Origin: Bryobacterales bacterium
Lineage (GTDB): Bacteria; Acidobacteriota; Terriglobia; Bryobacterales; Bryobacteraceae
Direction of reading: 5' to 3'
DNA: 64,000 bases
Assembly (NCBI GenBank): GCA_003136575.1
Contig: PLEX01000030.1
Location: 2,071-66,070, forward strand
Shown here: positions 32,625-42,537 of the stretch, piece by piece
Numbering within the stretch: position 1 is the first letter of the stretch
Layout of the letters: each line of letters starts with the position of its first letter
The notes under the pieces: model-generated
The model's database searches: none
What the model saw: only the letters and a program-made list of their open reading frames with translations
Told to the model about the DNA's origin: nothing
Translations under genes and position numbers: made by a program

Positions 32625-34191
32625 TGAACCCGTGTGACCGGCGGACGCCATGAAAATCGCACTGGTCGAGCAGACGAGCTATTTCCTCCCGGCTGGCCCC
32701 TAGCTTTGGCGCGCCGCGCAGCAAGTCTTCGGCATCGACCGGATACCAGTTGTGACGCTCGGGATTGCCGAGGCCCGCAACATTTACAGGCTCTATGGCG
32801 CGAAGAATGTCTTCACACAGTCTTTCTGTTTCGTCCTTCCCCTGCGCCGAGCGGGCGCGCCTGAAAATCTGAGGCAAGCGAAGCTGCAAAGAAGGATGAT
32901 CGTGCAGAAGAAAGGCGCTGGCCAGATGGGGTTTCTCCAGCCGTCGCGCGGTCTCGGCATAACTGGCAACGGCGAAATAGATAAGCGACAGATGCGTGAA
33001 CAGCTTGAAGTTGCCCATGCATGCGTAGAGGCTGCCAATCAGCCGCGCAGCCGCCAGCAACTCGCCGCTGGTTGTGTCGGCATACGCTGAAAGTTCCGCG
33101 CGGAATCGGTCTGTGTCCCAGTGTTCTTCCATCATTGTTGCCAGCCGCGCGACGCCCAGAAGCGCCAACGGAAACCCTGTCGAAAGCAGAGGGTCGACGA
33201 AGCCTGCGGCGGACGGCAATATCGCCCATCGCTCTCCAGCTACGACCGCGCTGCGAAAGGTTAGACGAGGCGCATAAGTGAATGGACGAATCGCGCTGGC
33301 ATCGGCGAATTGATCGCGCACGGTCGGCAGGCACTCTAAGAGCCTTTCCCACGCCGGAGCACCTTCACTAAACTGTATGCGTGCCGCCAGCGATTTCCGC
33401 ATTGCGACTCCGGCGCTGGTGATTCCACTGCGGAAACGCAGAACCCAGATCCAGCCGCCATCGAAGACGTGGTGAACGGCCGCGTCGTCGATCGGATACG
33501 GCGGTTCGTCGCTGCCCGGTTCAGTGAGGTCTTCTATGCGGTGAACGCCCCGAAAATGAGTGTAGAGGCCCTGCGTCTCGGGAAAATCGGGCAGCGCGAG
33601 TTCGGCCAGTCCGAAGGCATGGTGCAGGAATCCGCGCGGGCCGGTGGCGTCTACTACGAAACGAGCGGATATGCCGATCTCCGCTCCGTGGCGCTTTCCC
33701 GTCAGTCTCACTGAAGCGTTTAACTCGACGGCGGCGTTCAGTTCGACTTCATCGAGATACTCGACGCCGCAATTCCGTGCTTCGCGAACGAAGTGTGCGT
33801 CCACTGGTGCGCGGTGCCAGTGTGTGTCCGCAATGCCATCGTGGGGACTGGCGGAGACCAGCAGTTGGTCTTCGCGATCAGGACCTGTTGCCGTTCGCTC
33901 GCCAAATCTGTGGTGATAGAAAGTGAAGCCGCGTTTGAGTCCGCAATCGAGTTCCGGGTAAGCGGTCTGCCAGGTACCCAATTTCGCGAGTGGCGCAATG
34001 GCGGGAAGGTTGTACCTGCGGGCCAGGTCTTCGAGCAGGAGATTGGATAGCGGCGTGGATGATTCCCCGATGGCAAAGCGCGGGTGCTTGTTTTTTTCGA
34101 GCAAAACGACCGAGCGTCCCTGACGGCGGGCGATCATGGCAAGCAGCGAACCTGCAAACCCGGAGCCGACCACGGCGACATCATAGACCAC
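32608..34191 (-). CDS. FAD-dependent oxidoreductase (flavin halogenase/geranylgeranyl-reductase-like)
   Basis: A 527-residue protein starting at GTG 34191 (VVYDVAVVGSGFAGSLLAMI), since the GxGxxG dinucleotide motif at residues 9-14 must lie near the N-terminus; a TTG at 34197 is an alternative. Other FAD motifs are 'ARFVVDATGPRGFLHHAFG' and 'GERWAILPSAAGFVDPLLST' ('AGFVDPL' contacts FAD). It resembles the flavin-dependent halogenase/monooxygenase group but lacks a canonical WxWxIP motif ('GGWIWVLRF' occurs instead), so halogenation is unproven. Last gene of the operon beginning at 42690. A modification step on a small molecule or peptide is likely. Confidence 0.75.
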   Translation of the reverse strand: MVYDVAVVGSGFAGSLLAMIARRQGRSVVLLEKNKHPRFAIGESSTPLSNLLLEDLARRYNLPAIAPLAKLGTWQTAYPELDCGLKRGFTFYHHRFGERTATGPDREDQLLVSASPHDGIADTHWHRAPVDAHFVREARNCGVEYLDEVELNAAVELNASVRLTGKRHGAEIGISARFVVDATGPRGFLHHAFGLAELALPDFPETQGLYTHFRGVHRIEDLTEPGSDEPPYPIDDAAVHHVFDGGWIWVLRFRSGITSAGVAMRKSLAARIQFSEGAPAWERLLECLPTVRDQFADASAIRPFTYAPRLTFRSAVVAGERWAILPSAAGFVDPLLSTGFPLALLGVARLATMMEEHWDTDRFRAELSAYADTTSGELLAAARLIGSLYACMGNFKLFTHLSLIYFAVASYAETARRLEKPHLASAFLLHDHPSLQLRLPQIFRRARSAQGKDETERLCEDILRAIEPVNVAGLGNPERHNWYPVDAEDLLRGAPKLGASREEIARLLDQCDFHGVRRSHGFIRTSV

Positions 34192-34193
34192 AC

Positions 34194-35114
34194 TCAAGTT
34201 CTGTCTCCGCAATGAGGGCACTCGAACGTAGGTGCAATCGTCTGTCGAAGGTTCATCTCTTGCAAACGGTTGTACCGCTTCTCGTAGCAATGAGCGCAGA
34301 CAGAAAAACGCTCCAGATCCCACAGGTCGGCGAAGACGCGGCCTTGCCGCAGCCCGAGTCCGTATTCCTGACAAGCCTCAAGCGTCTCGATTCGCGGTGG
34401 CGCGAACTCGCCCCGCGCAGCCAGTTCGTCCAGAGCTGGATTACCAGGGCGCGTGGGAATCAGAGAGGCAGCGGTCGAGCCGCATGACATTGCGCAGTCG
34501 AGCGATTTCAAGGTCCAACGGAGACCTTCGGATTCACTCAGAAACGGCGGCTGGACCAGAATAAACGTGCGCAGGTCTACGCCGTGCCCGCGGAGTGCTC
34601 CCGTTACGGAAGAGAACTGTTCCAGGGTCATCCCCTTGTTCAGCTTTCGCAGCCCTTCCGGATGCACAGTTTCAAGACCCAAAGCTACTTCGAGCCTCCC
34701 CGCAATCAGTTCCTGGAAACGAAAACAAGAGTCGCCGATCAGTGCCGGATGGCATTCGACGATCACACGCTGGAAGCCTTCGAGCAGCCTCGCGATGGCC
34801 GGATAATCGGCCACGGGAATCGCACGCGGGTCGAAAAAGCTTCCGCTGTTATAGAGCTTGATAACGGGCGCCGCCGGCAAGCGGGCTATCGCATATTCGA
34901 TTTGCGCCGGGATCGCGCCGGCAGGTAGGCTGGTTGGAAGAGTGTTCTTCCAGAGGTCGCACATCACGCAGCGCCACGGACACTCGCGGTTGGTAAGAAA
35001 CACGGTGTTGACGGCCGTGATCGTGCCTTCAGCGGAACATTCCTGTTCTGCGAGAAAGTTCCAGGGCCGCAGTACGTCGAGAGCCTCGCGCGCCTGCCTG
35101 GTGCCGGTCGTCAT
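34194..35114 (-). CDS. Radical SAM protein
   Basis: A 306-residue protein from ATG 35114 (MTTGTRQAREALDVLRPWNF), whose ATGA overlaps the upstream stop. The [4Fe-4S] cluster motif is C45-x3-C49-x2-C52 in 'LTNRECPWRCVMCDLW'. 'VIKLYNSGSFFDPRAIPVAD' and 'LEVALGLETVHPEGLRKLNK' follow the TIM-barrel pattern of B12-independent Elp3-like or MiaB-like relatives. The C-terminus carries additional Cys pairs ('CAHCYEKRYNRLQEMN' and 'ECPHCGDRT') that could hold a metal. It stands between an asparagine-synthetase-like gene and an FAD enzyme, a mix seen in natural-product operons. The substrate is unknown. Confidence 0.8.
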   Translation of the reverse strand: MTTGTRQAREALDVLRPWNFLAEQECSAEGTITAVNTVFLTNRECPWRCVMCDLWKNTLPTSLPAGAIPAQIEYAIARLPAAPVIKLYNSGSFFDPRAIPVADYPAIARLLEGFQRVIVECHPALIGDSCFRFQELIAGRLEVALGLETVHPEGLRKLNKGMTLEQFSSVTGALRGHGVDLRTFILVQPPFLSESEGLRWTLKSLDCAMSCGSTAASLIPTRPGNPALDELAARGEFAPPRIETLEACQEYGLGLRQGRVFADLWDLERFSVCAHCYEKRYNRLQEMNLRQTIAPTFECPHCGDRT

Positions 35115-36430
35115 GAATAGAGAGAAAGAAAGCGCTTTCGGTACTCGGCCTCGCGATAAGGCAACTGTTTTCGCAGTGCCGTTTCCGGCATCGCGCCATG
35201 CTGAAAGCGGCGTTTGGGGAAGACGGGCATCTTCATTCCCGTGACGGCGGCAATACCTCGCGAAACGATCTCCCCTTTGAGATCGTAAAGGCGCGGCACA
35301 TCGTAACCGGTCAATTCGACAAAAGGTATCGCTTCCGCGACCGCGATCAAAGCGGGTTGAAGGAAGGGACTGAAACCCTCGAAACCGTAACGGCGGCCCG
35401 GAGCGTAGGTGCGCGTATAAGACCGGCTGAGCCCTCCGCTGTAAGTCAGCGAATGCTTGATCTTGCCGACGCCCCAACCTTCCTGATAAAGCATCTGGTT
35501 GTTAATGACGCTGCGAATGGTCAGTTCGGGGTTTTCTTCGATCGGATAGTCCTTCAGATTTTCATCGCCCCCGTCGCCGTCGATCAGAAAACGCCATTCC
35601 GGATATCGCGCCCGAATGCCGCGGCAGAGCGCCGCCGCCATAGTCGCCGATTCGACATCGAGGGGCTTGTAGTCTTCGATCAGGCGTATAGTCTCATTCA
35701 CATCCAATTCCGATGCCGCGGCCTCGATAGGCTCGAGAAACAGCCCCAGCCCAACAGCGTCGAGAAAAGCGCGAGCCTGTTGCAGGTCGGGGCCGTTTCC
35801 TAAGTCGAGAACAAATGCCTTCAGCCGGGCGGGGCTCACTCCGAGTTTGCGCATTACATGATACGTCGCGAGAAAGACGCTGCCGCTGTCGATTCCGCCG
35901 GAAAAACAGACGCCCAGCGGTTCGCGATCCGGAACGGTCTGCAGAAACTTCGAAATCTCATTTGTCAGAGCGCCGATATATGCCCGGCCAATCTCGTCCC
36001 GGTCGCCGGGCAAAAGCGCCGGTGCGGGATCGAAAAAGCGTGTGTGCTTCGGATCGGGATCGGGACACCCGATAAGTTGCAGCTCAACGACATAGTGCGC
36101 GGGCACCATGCGTGTATAACTGGGATGAAACTGGGCAACCAAACCCTCGCTGCGCAGCCATTCATAAATAACATCGATTCTGTCGGCCACAACGAGCACG
36201 GGTCCTGCCTGCCGCTTGGCCAGGAAATAACGCATCGGCCTGTCGAGTGATCGCGCCATAACGACCGTCTTGCCGCGGCGCGCGATGAGAGCGAAGGAGC
36301 CCTCGATCTGACGCGCCGCTTCTGCCGGATGATTCAGAAGCAACTCCCGCGCCGCATCGGCCGTGAGGTTATAAATCCGATTCGTGCCCGGGTCCAGGAG
36401 ATCGACGACGCGTTCTATGTACTCTTCCAT
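35111..36430 (-). CDS. Asparagine-synthetase-like protein without N-terminal nucleophile Cys
   Basis: A 439-residue relative of asparagine synthetase B. The C-terminal ATP-pyrophosphatase part has 'GVCFSGGIDSGSVFLATYHV' (SGGxDS PPi loop, about residues 172-178) and 'WRFLIDGDGGDENLKDYP'. The N-terminal glutaminase-like part ('IEGSFALIARRGKTVVMARS') is shortened and lacks the Met-Cys start needed for glutamine hydrolysis, so a different amine donor is likely. This pattern recurs in beta-lactam and lasso-peptide cyclases, which close amide rings. The stop overlaps the radical SAM gene. A ring-closing or amidating role is inference. Confidence 0.8.
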   Translation of the reverse strand: MEEYIERVVDLLDPGTNRIYNLTADAARELLLNHPAEAARQIEGSFALIARRGKTVVMARSLDRPMRYFLAKRQAGPVLVVADRIDVIYEWLRSEGLVAQFHPSYTRMVPAHYVVELQLIGCPDPDPKHTRFFDPAPALLPGDRDEIGRAYIGALTNEISKFLQTVPDREPLGVCFSGGIDSGSVFLATYHVMRKLGVSPARLKAFVLDLGNGPDLQQARAFLDAVGLGLFLEPIEAAASELDVNETIRLIEDYKPLDVESATMAAALCRGIRARYPEWRFLIDGDGGDENLKDYPIEENPELTIRSVINNQMLYQEGWGVGKIKHSLTYSGGLSRSYTRTYAPGRRYGFEGFSPFLQPALIAVAEAIPFVELTGYDVPRLYDLKGEIVSRGIAAVTGMKMPVFPKRRFQHGAMPETALRKQLPYREAEYRKRFLSLYS

Positions 36431-36448
36431 TTGTGCCTCGATCTTCGT

Positions 36449-37264
36449 TTAAGCCGTCACGAGCCGAGGCTCCGCAACCGGAATGCCGGATGTCCACCAG
36501 ATCTCGACAACATTCGCCGTGGTCCCCACAATCGCCAGAGCGTAGTATGGCGCGTGGATGTTCTGCGCAAGGCGCAGGGCCATTTCGACCGCGGCTACAA
36601 GGAAAGCGACCAGGCACTGGCCCCGGCGCGTGTGTACCGTGGTCTTCGGATCCGTAATCATAAAGAAGATGAACAACTGGTACATAGGCCCTGTTATGGG
36701 CGCGACTTCGGCCAGAAACGAATGGCCCGTAATACCGCTTCTGACCAGCGACAGCACGATAAACGAAAGCACGTAAACGGCGGTTATATGCAGCCGCTTC
36801 ACGCGCCAGACAATCAGCGCGCCCAGCACCCAGACGATCAGCATCGGCCAGACGTTGTTTCCCCATTGAACGCTCAGCGTTGACATGTAATCCGGCGCCA
36901 GTATCAGCAAAGCCACAATTCCCAGGTTGGACGGGTTCCAGAGATGCCGGCCTTTCCAGCGCACTACGTATTTCGATGTGATCGCGATCGCGCTGCACAA
37001 TGCGTAAGGCCAAAAATCCGGACAACGAAGCAGAATGCCAACGCTGATCCCGGTGATGTACGAACTCGCCAGGTTGGCAAACTTGCCGGTAATCAGACGC
37101 GAGAGAAAGAGTTCCGTCGCCATCGACGCCGCAATGGCCAGGATTGTGCGTGAAAAGCTTTCCAGAAGCCCGAACGAGAGCTGCCCGGCAAGCAGAATGC
37201 ACGTGATCAGAATCGGTGGAAGGTAGCGATTTTCGATACTGAAGAATCTGGCGAGCGTTTTCAT
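36449..37264 (-). CDS. RnfD/NqrB-like integral membrane protein
   Basis: A 271-residue protein with about eight membrane helices (MKTLARFFSIENRYLPPILI). The pattern 'TSKYVVRWKGRHLWNPSNLG', 'PMYQLFIFFMITDPKTTVHT' and the following 'RRGQCLVAFLVAAVEMALRL' matches the RnfD/NqrB family, where the 'DPKT' region is near the covalent FMN site of true RnfD (S/T-G-A-T). A clear FMN-attachment motif is not obvious. No other rnf subunits lie nearby, so it is not part of a full Rnf complex. It overlaps the CRTAC1 gene upstream by 4 bases (ATGA). The role in this operon is unknown. Confidence 0.7.
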   Translation of the reverse strand: MKTLARFFSIENRYLPPILITCILLAGQLSFGLLESFSRTILAIAASMATELFLSRLITGKFANLASSYITGISVGILLRCPDFWPYALCSAIAITSKYVVRWKGRHLWNPSNLGIVALLILAPDYMSTLSVQWGNNVWPMLIVWVLGALIVWRVKRLHITAVYVLSFIVLSLVRSGITGHSFLAEVAPITGPMYQLFIFFMITDPKTTVHTRRGQCLVAFLVAAVEMALRLAQNIHAPYYALAIVGTTANVVEIWWTSGIPVAEPRLVTA

Positions 37265-39096
37265 GCGGGTTCCTCTATTTTATAAATGCGATCAACCGCG
37301 GGGGCAGTCAGCGTCTGCAACCTGCCTGAGGGCCAGCGGATTTCGACGCGATCCACGGCACCCGTCCCGCCGAGTCCGAAGTGGAGCGTACGCTGGTTCT
37401 GAGCGCAAAACCCGCTCCCGCCGGATACTTCCTGCGCTTGCCTTTGTCCCTTCCAGAAAACCGTAACGTGCGCTCCGATCGCACTCCGATTGGATGCGCG
37501 GCCCTGCAAATCGAACTCGATCCAGCTATTGCCCGGCTTCACCGAATTTCGGTAGTACAGCATCGGACCATTCTGGTTGGCGACAACGGCATCCAGAACT
37601 CCCCGGTTTTCGAAATCCGCCAGCGCGACTGCGCGGCCATCGTAGACGTCGGTCACTCCCACCAGTTGAGCCACTTCGCGAAACCGGCCGGCGCCGTCGT
37701 TAAACCATACCCGCTTCTGCTCATACCCGGAAAGGCTGCGGCCATTCAAAGGTGGCCAGTTAGCCGCATCGGAGATGATGGCCTCGTTTCCTCCCGCGAC
37801 TTTCGAATAGTCGTACCAATAACTGCTCTTCCGGTCGAGCGACACGTTGCCATTGACCACGTAAAGATCCAGCAGACCGTCGTTGTTCAGGTCGCCGAAC
37901 TGCGCGCCGAAGCTCCAGCCGCCCGATTCGATACCCAGTGCGCTGGCCATGTTCTCGTACTGAATCTTCGCTCCGGGCGTGCCGGCTTTCGGCATCCAAA
38001 AGTTGTTGCCCTGCACCAGTATCCCGTCTTCCGAGATATTCGATACGTAAATTCCTGGAGTGCCCTGATTCAGTACATCGCCCGTGGACGCGCTCATGCC
38101 GCTCTTGGGAGCAAACCCGACGCCGGTCTCCCGACCCGCTTCATGGAATGCCCGGCCATGATCGTTGAAGAAAAGTTCGGAAACCCCGTAGTCGTTGGCG
38201 ACGAACAGATCCGGATATCCCGTGCCGCGCAGATCCGCCGCAACGGAAGCCAGCGCCCAGCGGCGCGACGAAATTCCCATCTTCGCTGAAACTTCTTCAA
38301 AGCGCCCGCCGCCGAGGTTATGGAACAGATACTTCCGGCCTCCGTTCGCCGCATACTCAAAGCTCTGCGGCATGATCTTCGTGTCTTTCAAATGCCAGAG
38401 ATCAATGCGCTCGTCGTAGTAACCGCCGAGAAACAGATCGAGCCTGCCATCGCCGTCGTAATCCAGCCAGACCGCGGTGTTGGCATTGACCCAGCCGGGC
38501 AATCCGGCCTGCTCCGTTACACGCGTGAAGTGTTGGCCGCCATCGTTGTGGTAAAGCTCGGGCTTGCCCCATTTGTACAGAAACAGGTCTTCGTAACCAT
38601 CGTTATCGTAGTCTCCCCAAACCGCTCCCATGGAGACTCCGGTGCCCGGCAGATTCACGTCGGCAAGCCCGACCTGATCCGCGACGTCCACAAACTTTCC
38701 GTTGCCCAGATTGCGATAGAGGGCGTTCTTCGATCCTTCGCCGCTGTTCGTCACGTAGAAGTCGGCGAGGCCGTCACGATCGAAATCGACAACGGAAACC
38801 GCCGCGCCCATGGATGCGACCTGCTCCCTGATGTGATCGAGCTTGCTGTCCAGATGGGGCGAAGTATGACGGAAGCGAATCCCAGCGGCTTGCGAGGATT
38901 CCGTCAGATAGAACCCGTAGTTTGCCAGCGCCGAAGCGCGTGCGGCCTCCGTGCCGGCGGATGCTGGGCTCGCGGGGCGGCGGGGATCGAAGCGCCGATA
39001 GGTCGATGGCACGCACAGCAGCGCCACAAAGAAAATATAGGCGAACACCTGCGCGGGGCGCACATCCTTGCGCGGCTGACTCTGCCTCAATTCCAT
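37261..39096 (-). CDS. CRTAC1/ASPIC-type FG-GAP repeat protein
   Basis: A 611-residue protein with a hydrophobic N-terminal segment ('QVFAYIFFVALLCVPSTYRR') and a seven-bladed beta-propeller-like core of FG-GAP/VCBS repeats with calcium-binding loops such as 'DFDRDGLADFYVTNSG', 'DYDNDGYEDLFLYKWG', 'DYDGDGRLDLFLGG' and 'DLNNDGLLDLYVVNG'. The C-terminus ends in an UnbV/ASPIC domain ('GAHVTVFWKGQRQAQEVSGG' and 'VDRVEIRWPSGRLQTL'). I start at ATG 39096, which overlaps the end of the gene upstream. Such proteins are exported and bind calcium. The gene is a smaller companion of the next one. Confidence 0.8.
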   Translation of the reverse strand: MELRQSQPRKDVRPAQVFAYIFFVALLCVPSTYRRFDPRRPASPASAGTEAARASALANYGFYLTESSQAAGIRFRHTSPHLDSKLDHIREQVASMGAAVSVVDFDRDGLADFYVTNSGEGSKNALYRNLGNGKFVDVADQVGLADVNLPGTGVSMGAVWGDYDNDGYEDLFLYKWGKPELYHNDGGQHFTRVTEQAGLPGWVNANTAVWLDYDGDGRLDLFLGGYYDERIDLWHLKDTKIMPQSFEYAANGGRKYLFHNLGGGRFEEVSAKMGISSRRWALASVAADLRGTGYPDLFVANDYGVSELFFNDHGRAFHEAGRETGVGFAPKSGMSASTGDVLNQGTPGIYVSNISEDGILVQGNNFWMPKAGTPGAKIQYENMASALGIESGGWSFGAQFGDLNNDGLLDLYVVNGNVSLDRKSSYWYDYSKVAGGNEAIISDAANWPPLNGRSLSGYEQKRVWFNDGAGRFREVAQLVGVTDVYDGRAVALADFENRGVLDAVVANQNGPMLYYRNSVKPGNSWIEFDLQGRASNRSAIGAHVTVFWKGQRQAQEVSGGSGFCAQNQRTLHFGLGGTGAVDRVEIRWPSGRLQTLTAPAVDRIYKIEEPA

Positions 39097-42000
39097 AAAG
39101 CCTGTCGAAACCATTGCGGCGTTATATAGCGCGTATGAAAGGTCTGCCAGTCGTTCGGATGCAATTGGTAAGCCGGATCGTCCAACAGTGTCGTCGGCGG
39201 TCTGTCGTAGTTCTTCATGCCGTGATACGGAAGCGGCAGGACAGTCTTCGAGAAGACGCAGTTGTAGTCGCCGTCCTTGATCCAGCCATCGCCGACCATG
39301 ACATAATCGCGCTTCCATCCCGCCTTAGGCGCGGGTAACGCAGTGAACTGAAGCCGCAATTCATCGCCTGCGTTCATGATCGTGATCCGGTCGTCAACTT
39401 TCTCAAGCAACTCGCGGACATCGCCATACCGCGTGTAGTACCCTTCGAGATCGCGCCACTTCTGCGCGGTGCCCTGAAGGTGATTGTAGTCGGGAACTTC
39501 CGGCGAAGAAGCGTTCGCCGCCTTCATCAGAGAGAAGCCCCGATAAAGCAGATCCCCTTTCTGAAGTAGCGCGTCCAGGACCGTGGTCTGATTTGTATCG
39601 AGGCCCGTTGCCCATGCCAATCGATCCCAGTAGATTTCCAGGTTTGTACGCAGGCGCATCCGGCGCGCGGCCCCCGGCACAAACATGTGGCTGATGTCGA
39701 TCACCATCGTCTTGCCCTTACCGGCCAGAAAGCCCAGGCCCGACTTCCGCGTCAGCCAATGGCCGGCGGCATCCGGCACTTCGATACTCAATCCCTGAGG
39801 GGACGGATCGCTGTTCTGGCTGATCGCAATGTTCACCGTGGCGTCGGTCGGATGCATCCATCCGGTACCGAGGAGATACAAGCTGCCGGACGAAGGCGCA
39901 CTGGCGGGGAGTTCCAGTTCCACCCAATGATCCCGCGTCACACCCTGATAGCGTCCACGGCCGAAGTTGTCGAGATAGGTTCCGTCCACATGGCCAACGA
40001 TATCGCGAACGTCGTTTCCGGCATCGTCGGTCGCCTTCGAAAAGGATTGAGGCTCGGTTACGGTAAAGATCTTCAACGGCGGCGCATCCACGGCAAAACG
40101 TTCGTCTGTGAATATCTCCGTGCCTTCCGGATGATCTACCGCTTTCAGCGCGTAGCGATCGATGTAAAACGCTTCCCACAACTCCGCAGTCACTCGCAGA
40201 TCGTAAAATCCGTTATGAGCCGCCAGTGCCGCGCCTGGTACTTTGAACCATTCCTCGGTCTGATGAATTCCCGCCACGGCCTGAGCATTGATATGTAACC
40301 CAAGCGCGGGGGACCATGGCGTACCATCCTTCACGAAGCTGATTTGCCTGCCGTCCCACGCGAACAGCATGGGGCACGATCCTTTGAGCCGCTGCTCCGC
40401 GAGTATTGAAGTATTCGGCGCCAACTCGAATTCAGCCTGCACCGATCCGTTAGGCCACACAATGCGAGCCACCTCCGTCTGCCGATGCTCGCCTAATCCG
40501 AAATGCAAGAGGGGCGAAGTGATGATCTGCTTTTGCGTCAGCAGAGCGGAGCGAATCTCAATCTCACCCCCGATGCCAAACGAATTGATACGCTGATCGC
40601 CCGTCGCCTTGGCCGCGCGGACTCGTATGGTTTGCCAATTGTAATTCTTCGATCCGTGATTCAGTAACTGAACGGGCTTGCCGTCCGCCGCGATGCCAAC
40701 CAGGTCCAAACGGCCATCGTTATTAAGGTCGGCTGCAGCGTAGAACTGCATTCCCGCCGGAAGCACGATCGCCGAATACTTCCGGCCATCGCCCAACAAG
40801 AGACGTCCGTCTCCGGCAAGGATGTCCATGCTCCCGTTATTATCGAAGTCCGCCAGCAGCAAACTGGCCGAAGATGGCCGTATTCGCCCAGATCCAGCCT
40901 GAGCGATCCGTTCGGTCGACCATCCGCTTCCGCCTTCCGGCACCGAGAGCCTCGTCAAAGTGCCATCTTCGGCGAGCACGACCAAGTCCGGCGTGCCATC
41001 TCCGTTGATATCGGCGACCGCAATGGCGGCATTCGTGCCGCTAACCGGCACAGGCCGCTCCAGAAAGGCTCCGAACTTCTGGTTCATCATCACGTGCAAG
41101 GCACCGGAAGCATCCAGTATTGCCACGTCGGGCGCGCCATCTCCATCGAGATCCGCTGCGGCAAATGCAATCAAGCCATCGATTCCCGGAAACGGACCGA
41201 TCACCGCAAACGTGTTGTCACCGTTGTTTCGCAATACGATCGGCTGGCCATGCGGGACACCCAGAACGATATCCAGATCGCCATCCAGGTCAATGTCGAA
41301 CGCCCATGCTCCGGTGTAATCGGCTTTCAGTATGTCGGGCGGAATCTTCGTCCTGGCCGTAATGTCTTCGAAGTTGCTGGTCGTCTTCTGCAGATAAATA
41401 CGGATACCGGAGGAATTCGCCAGCACCAGATCGGACTTGAAGTCGTAGTTAAGGTCGGCGGCTAAAACGCTGTTGCGCGTCGGCGTACCCCCTCCGGCAA
41501 AAGGCAGATGCGCCCCGCCCTGAACGCGCACCTCGTTCGTATCCGCGTAAAGTATCCGCAGGTCCCCGGAATCGTCCAGCGGCAGCGCGCTCACCCACAG
41601 GGCGGGGCTGCCTTCTTCGTCTGCCGTGGTGAAGCCAAGGGATAAATCGGGTGCGGCAGATTTCGAATCCACCGGCTGCAGTTTGACAAATCCGACCAGC
41701 GGGTCCGCCACAAAAATCGCCGGAGTCCGCACGGCGTCCAGACTGTGACGATACGCCGGTACGCGTGCAAGGACGTTACGCAGAAACACCGCCTGCATTG
41801 CCGCACCTTCCGGGCTCGGCCCGCCGGCGCTTTGCTTAAGAAGCGCCAGACGATCCCGAGCTTCCGCCGGCCAATCCGCCGATTCGGCATCCAGTTCCCC
41901 GATCATGCGACGCACGGTTGCCGTATCGCCACGCCTGGCGGCAAGCCTGGCGACGTCCAGTTGAACCGAGATATTACCCGGCAACCCCGCAAGAACCTCT

Positions 42001-42503
42001 TCCAACTCCGCCTGTGCGTCGCCGTCCGAAGTCGCAGTCGATTGCCGCTCGATTTCCGAAGCAAGCGCCTCGCGCGCTTTCATATTCCCGCCATCGCGCG
42101 CAACTGCGTTCCGGTAATGCGCGATTGCATCGGGAAGCTTGCCCCGCTTGCTCTCGATAGCGCCCAGCAACGCTTCAATCGCGCTGTTTTCCGGCGCAAG
42201 AGACCGCGCTGTTTCCGCGTACTGCGCAGCCTTGTCGAAATCCTGCTGTCTTGCGTTAAGCAGGGCGAGGTCTGCCCAGGCTGCCGGTTCCCCCGGAACC
42301 AACTGCGTCGCCAGCGTGAGTTTTTCGGTCGCACGACCGTCCTCGCCGGTCTGCAAGCCTGCCAGTCCGATATAGAACGCGGACGCGAAGGCTGCGTATT
42401 CCCTGGAATCCACACCGGGAAGACTGCGACGGGAGCATGCAAGGGACAAACAAAGCGAGATACAGGCGAAGGCTGCCAGCGCGCGCCCGGAACGAAAGGA
42501 CAT
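39087..42503 (-). CDS. TPR + FG-GAP/ASPIC lipoprotein
   Basis: An 1138-residue protein beginning MSFRSGRALAAFACISLCLS with a lipobox near 'LSLAC', so probably a lipoprotein. Residues of about 35-190 are tetratricopeptide repeats ('ALLNARQQDFDKAAQYAETA', 'SAIEALLGAIESKRGKLPDA'). About 280-560 are FG-GAP repeats ('DIDLDGDLDIVLG', 'DLDGDGAPDVAILD', 'DFDNNGSMDILAG', 'DLNNDGRLDLVG'), and an ASPIC-like block follows ('RIVWPNGSVQAEFELAPNTS'). The C-terminal 450 residues are a separate large domain with 'FSLMKAANASSPEVPDYNHL'. It starts 34 bases after the small peptide gene. Confidence 0.8.
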   Translation of the reverse strand: MSFRSGRALAAFACISLCLSLACSRRSLPGVDSREYAAFASAFYIGLAGLQTGEDGRATEKLTLATQLVPGEPAAWADLALLNARQQDFDKAAQYAETARSLAPENSAIEALLGAIESKRGKLPDAIAHYRNAVARDGGNMKAREALASEIERQSTATSDGDAQAELEEVLAGLPGNISVQLDVARLAARRGDTATVRRMIGELDAESADWPAEARDRLALLKQSAGGPSPEGAAMQAVFLRNVLARVPAYRHSLDAVRTPAIFVADPLVGFVKLQPVDSKSAAPDLSLGFTTADEEGSPALWVSALPLDDSGDLRILYADTNEVRVQGGAHLPFAGGGTPTRNSVLAADLNYDFKSDLVLANSSGIRIYLQKTTSNFEDITARTKIPPDILKADYTGAWAFDIDLDGDLDIVLGVPHGQPIVLRNNGDNTFAVIGPFPGIDGLIAFAAADLDGDGAPDVAILDASGALHVMMNQKFGAFLERPVPVSGTNAAIAVADINGDGTPDLVVLAEDGTLTRLSVPEGGSGWSTERIAQAGSGRIRPSSASLLLADFDNNGSMDILAGDGRLLLGDGRKYSAIVLPAGMQFYAAADLNNDGRLDLVGIAADGKPVQLLNHGSKNYNWQTIRVRAAKATGDQRINSFGIGGEIEIRSALLTQKQIITSPLLHFGLGEHRQTEVARIVWPNGSVQAEFELAPNTSILAEQRLKGSCPMLFAWDGRQISFVKDGTPWSPALGLHINAQAVAGIHQTEEWFKVPGAALAAHNGFYDLRVTAELWEAFYIDRYALKAVDHPEGTEIFTDERFAVDAPPLKIFTVTEPQSFSKATDDAGNDVRDIVGHVDGTYLDNFGRGRYQGVTRDHWVELELPASAPSSGSLYLLGTGWMHPTDATVNIAISQNSDPSPQGLSIEVPDAAGHWLTRKSGLGFLAGKGKTMVIDISHMFVPGAARRMRLRTNLEIYWDRLAWATGLDTNQTTVLDALLQKGDLLYRGFSLMKAANASSPEVPDYNHLQGTAQKWRDLEGYYTRYGDVRELLEKVDDRITIMNAGDELRLQFTALPAPKAGWKRDYVMVGDGWIKDGDYNCVFSKTVLPLPYHGMKNYDRPPTTLLDDPAYQLHPNDWQTFHTRYITPQWFRQALWN

Positions 42504-42537
42504 TAGGGCAGGCCCGGATCTTGCGGTGCCGCCCGTA

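Noticed and set aside
34194-36430. Lasso-peptide cluster
   Set aside because: The Asn-synthetase-like protein fits a cyclase, but no B1/B2 protease pair or typical precursor is present.
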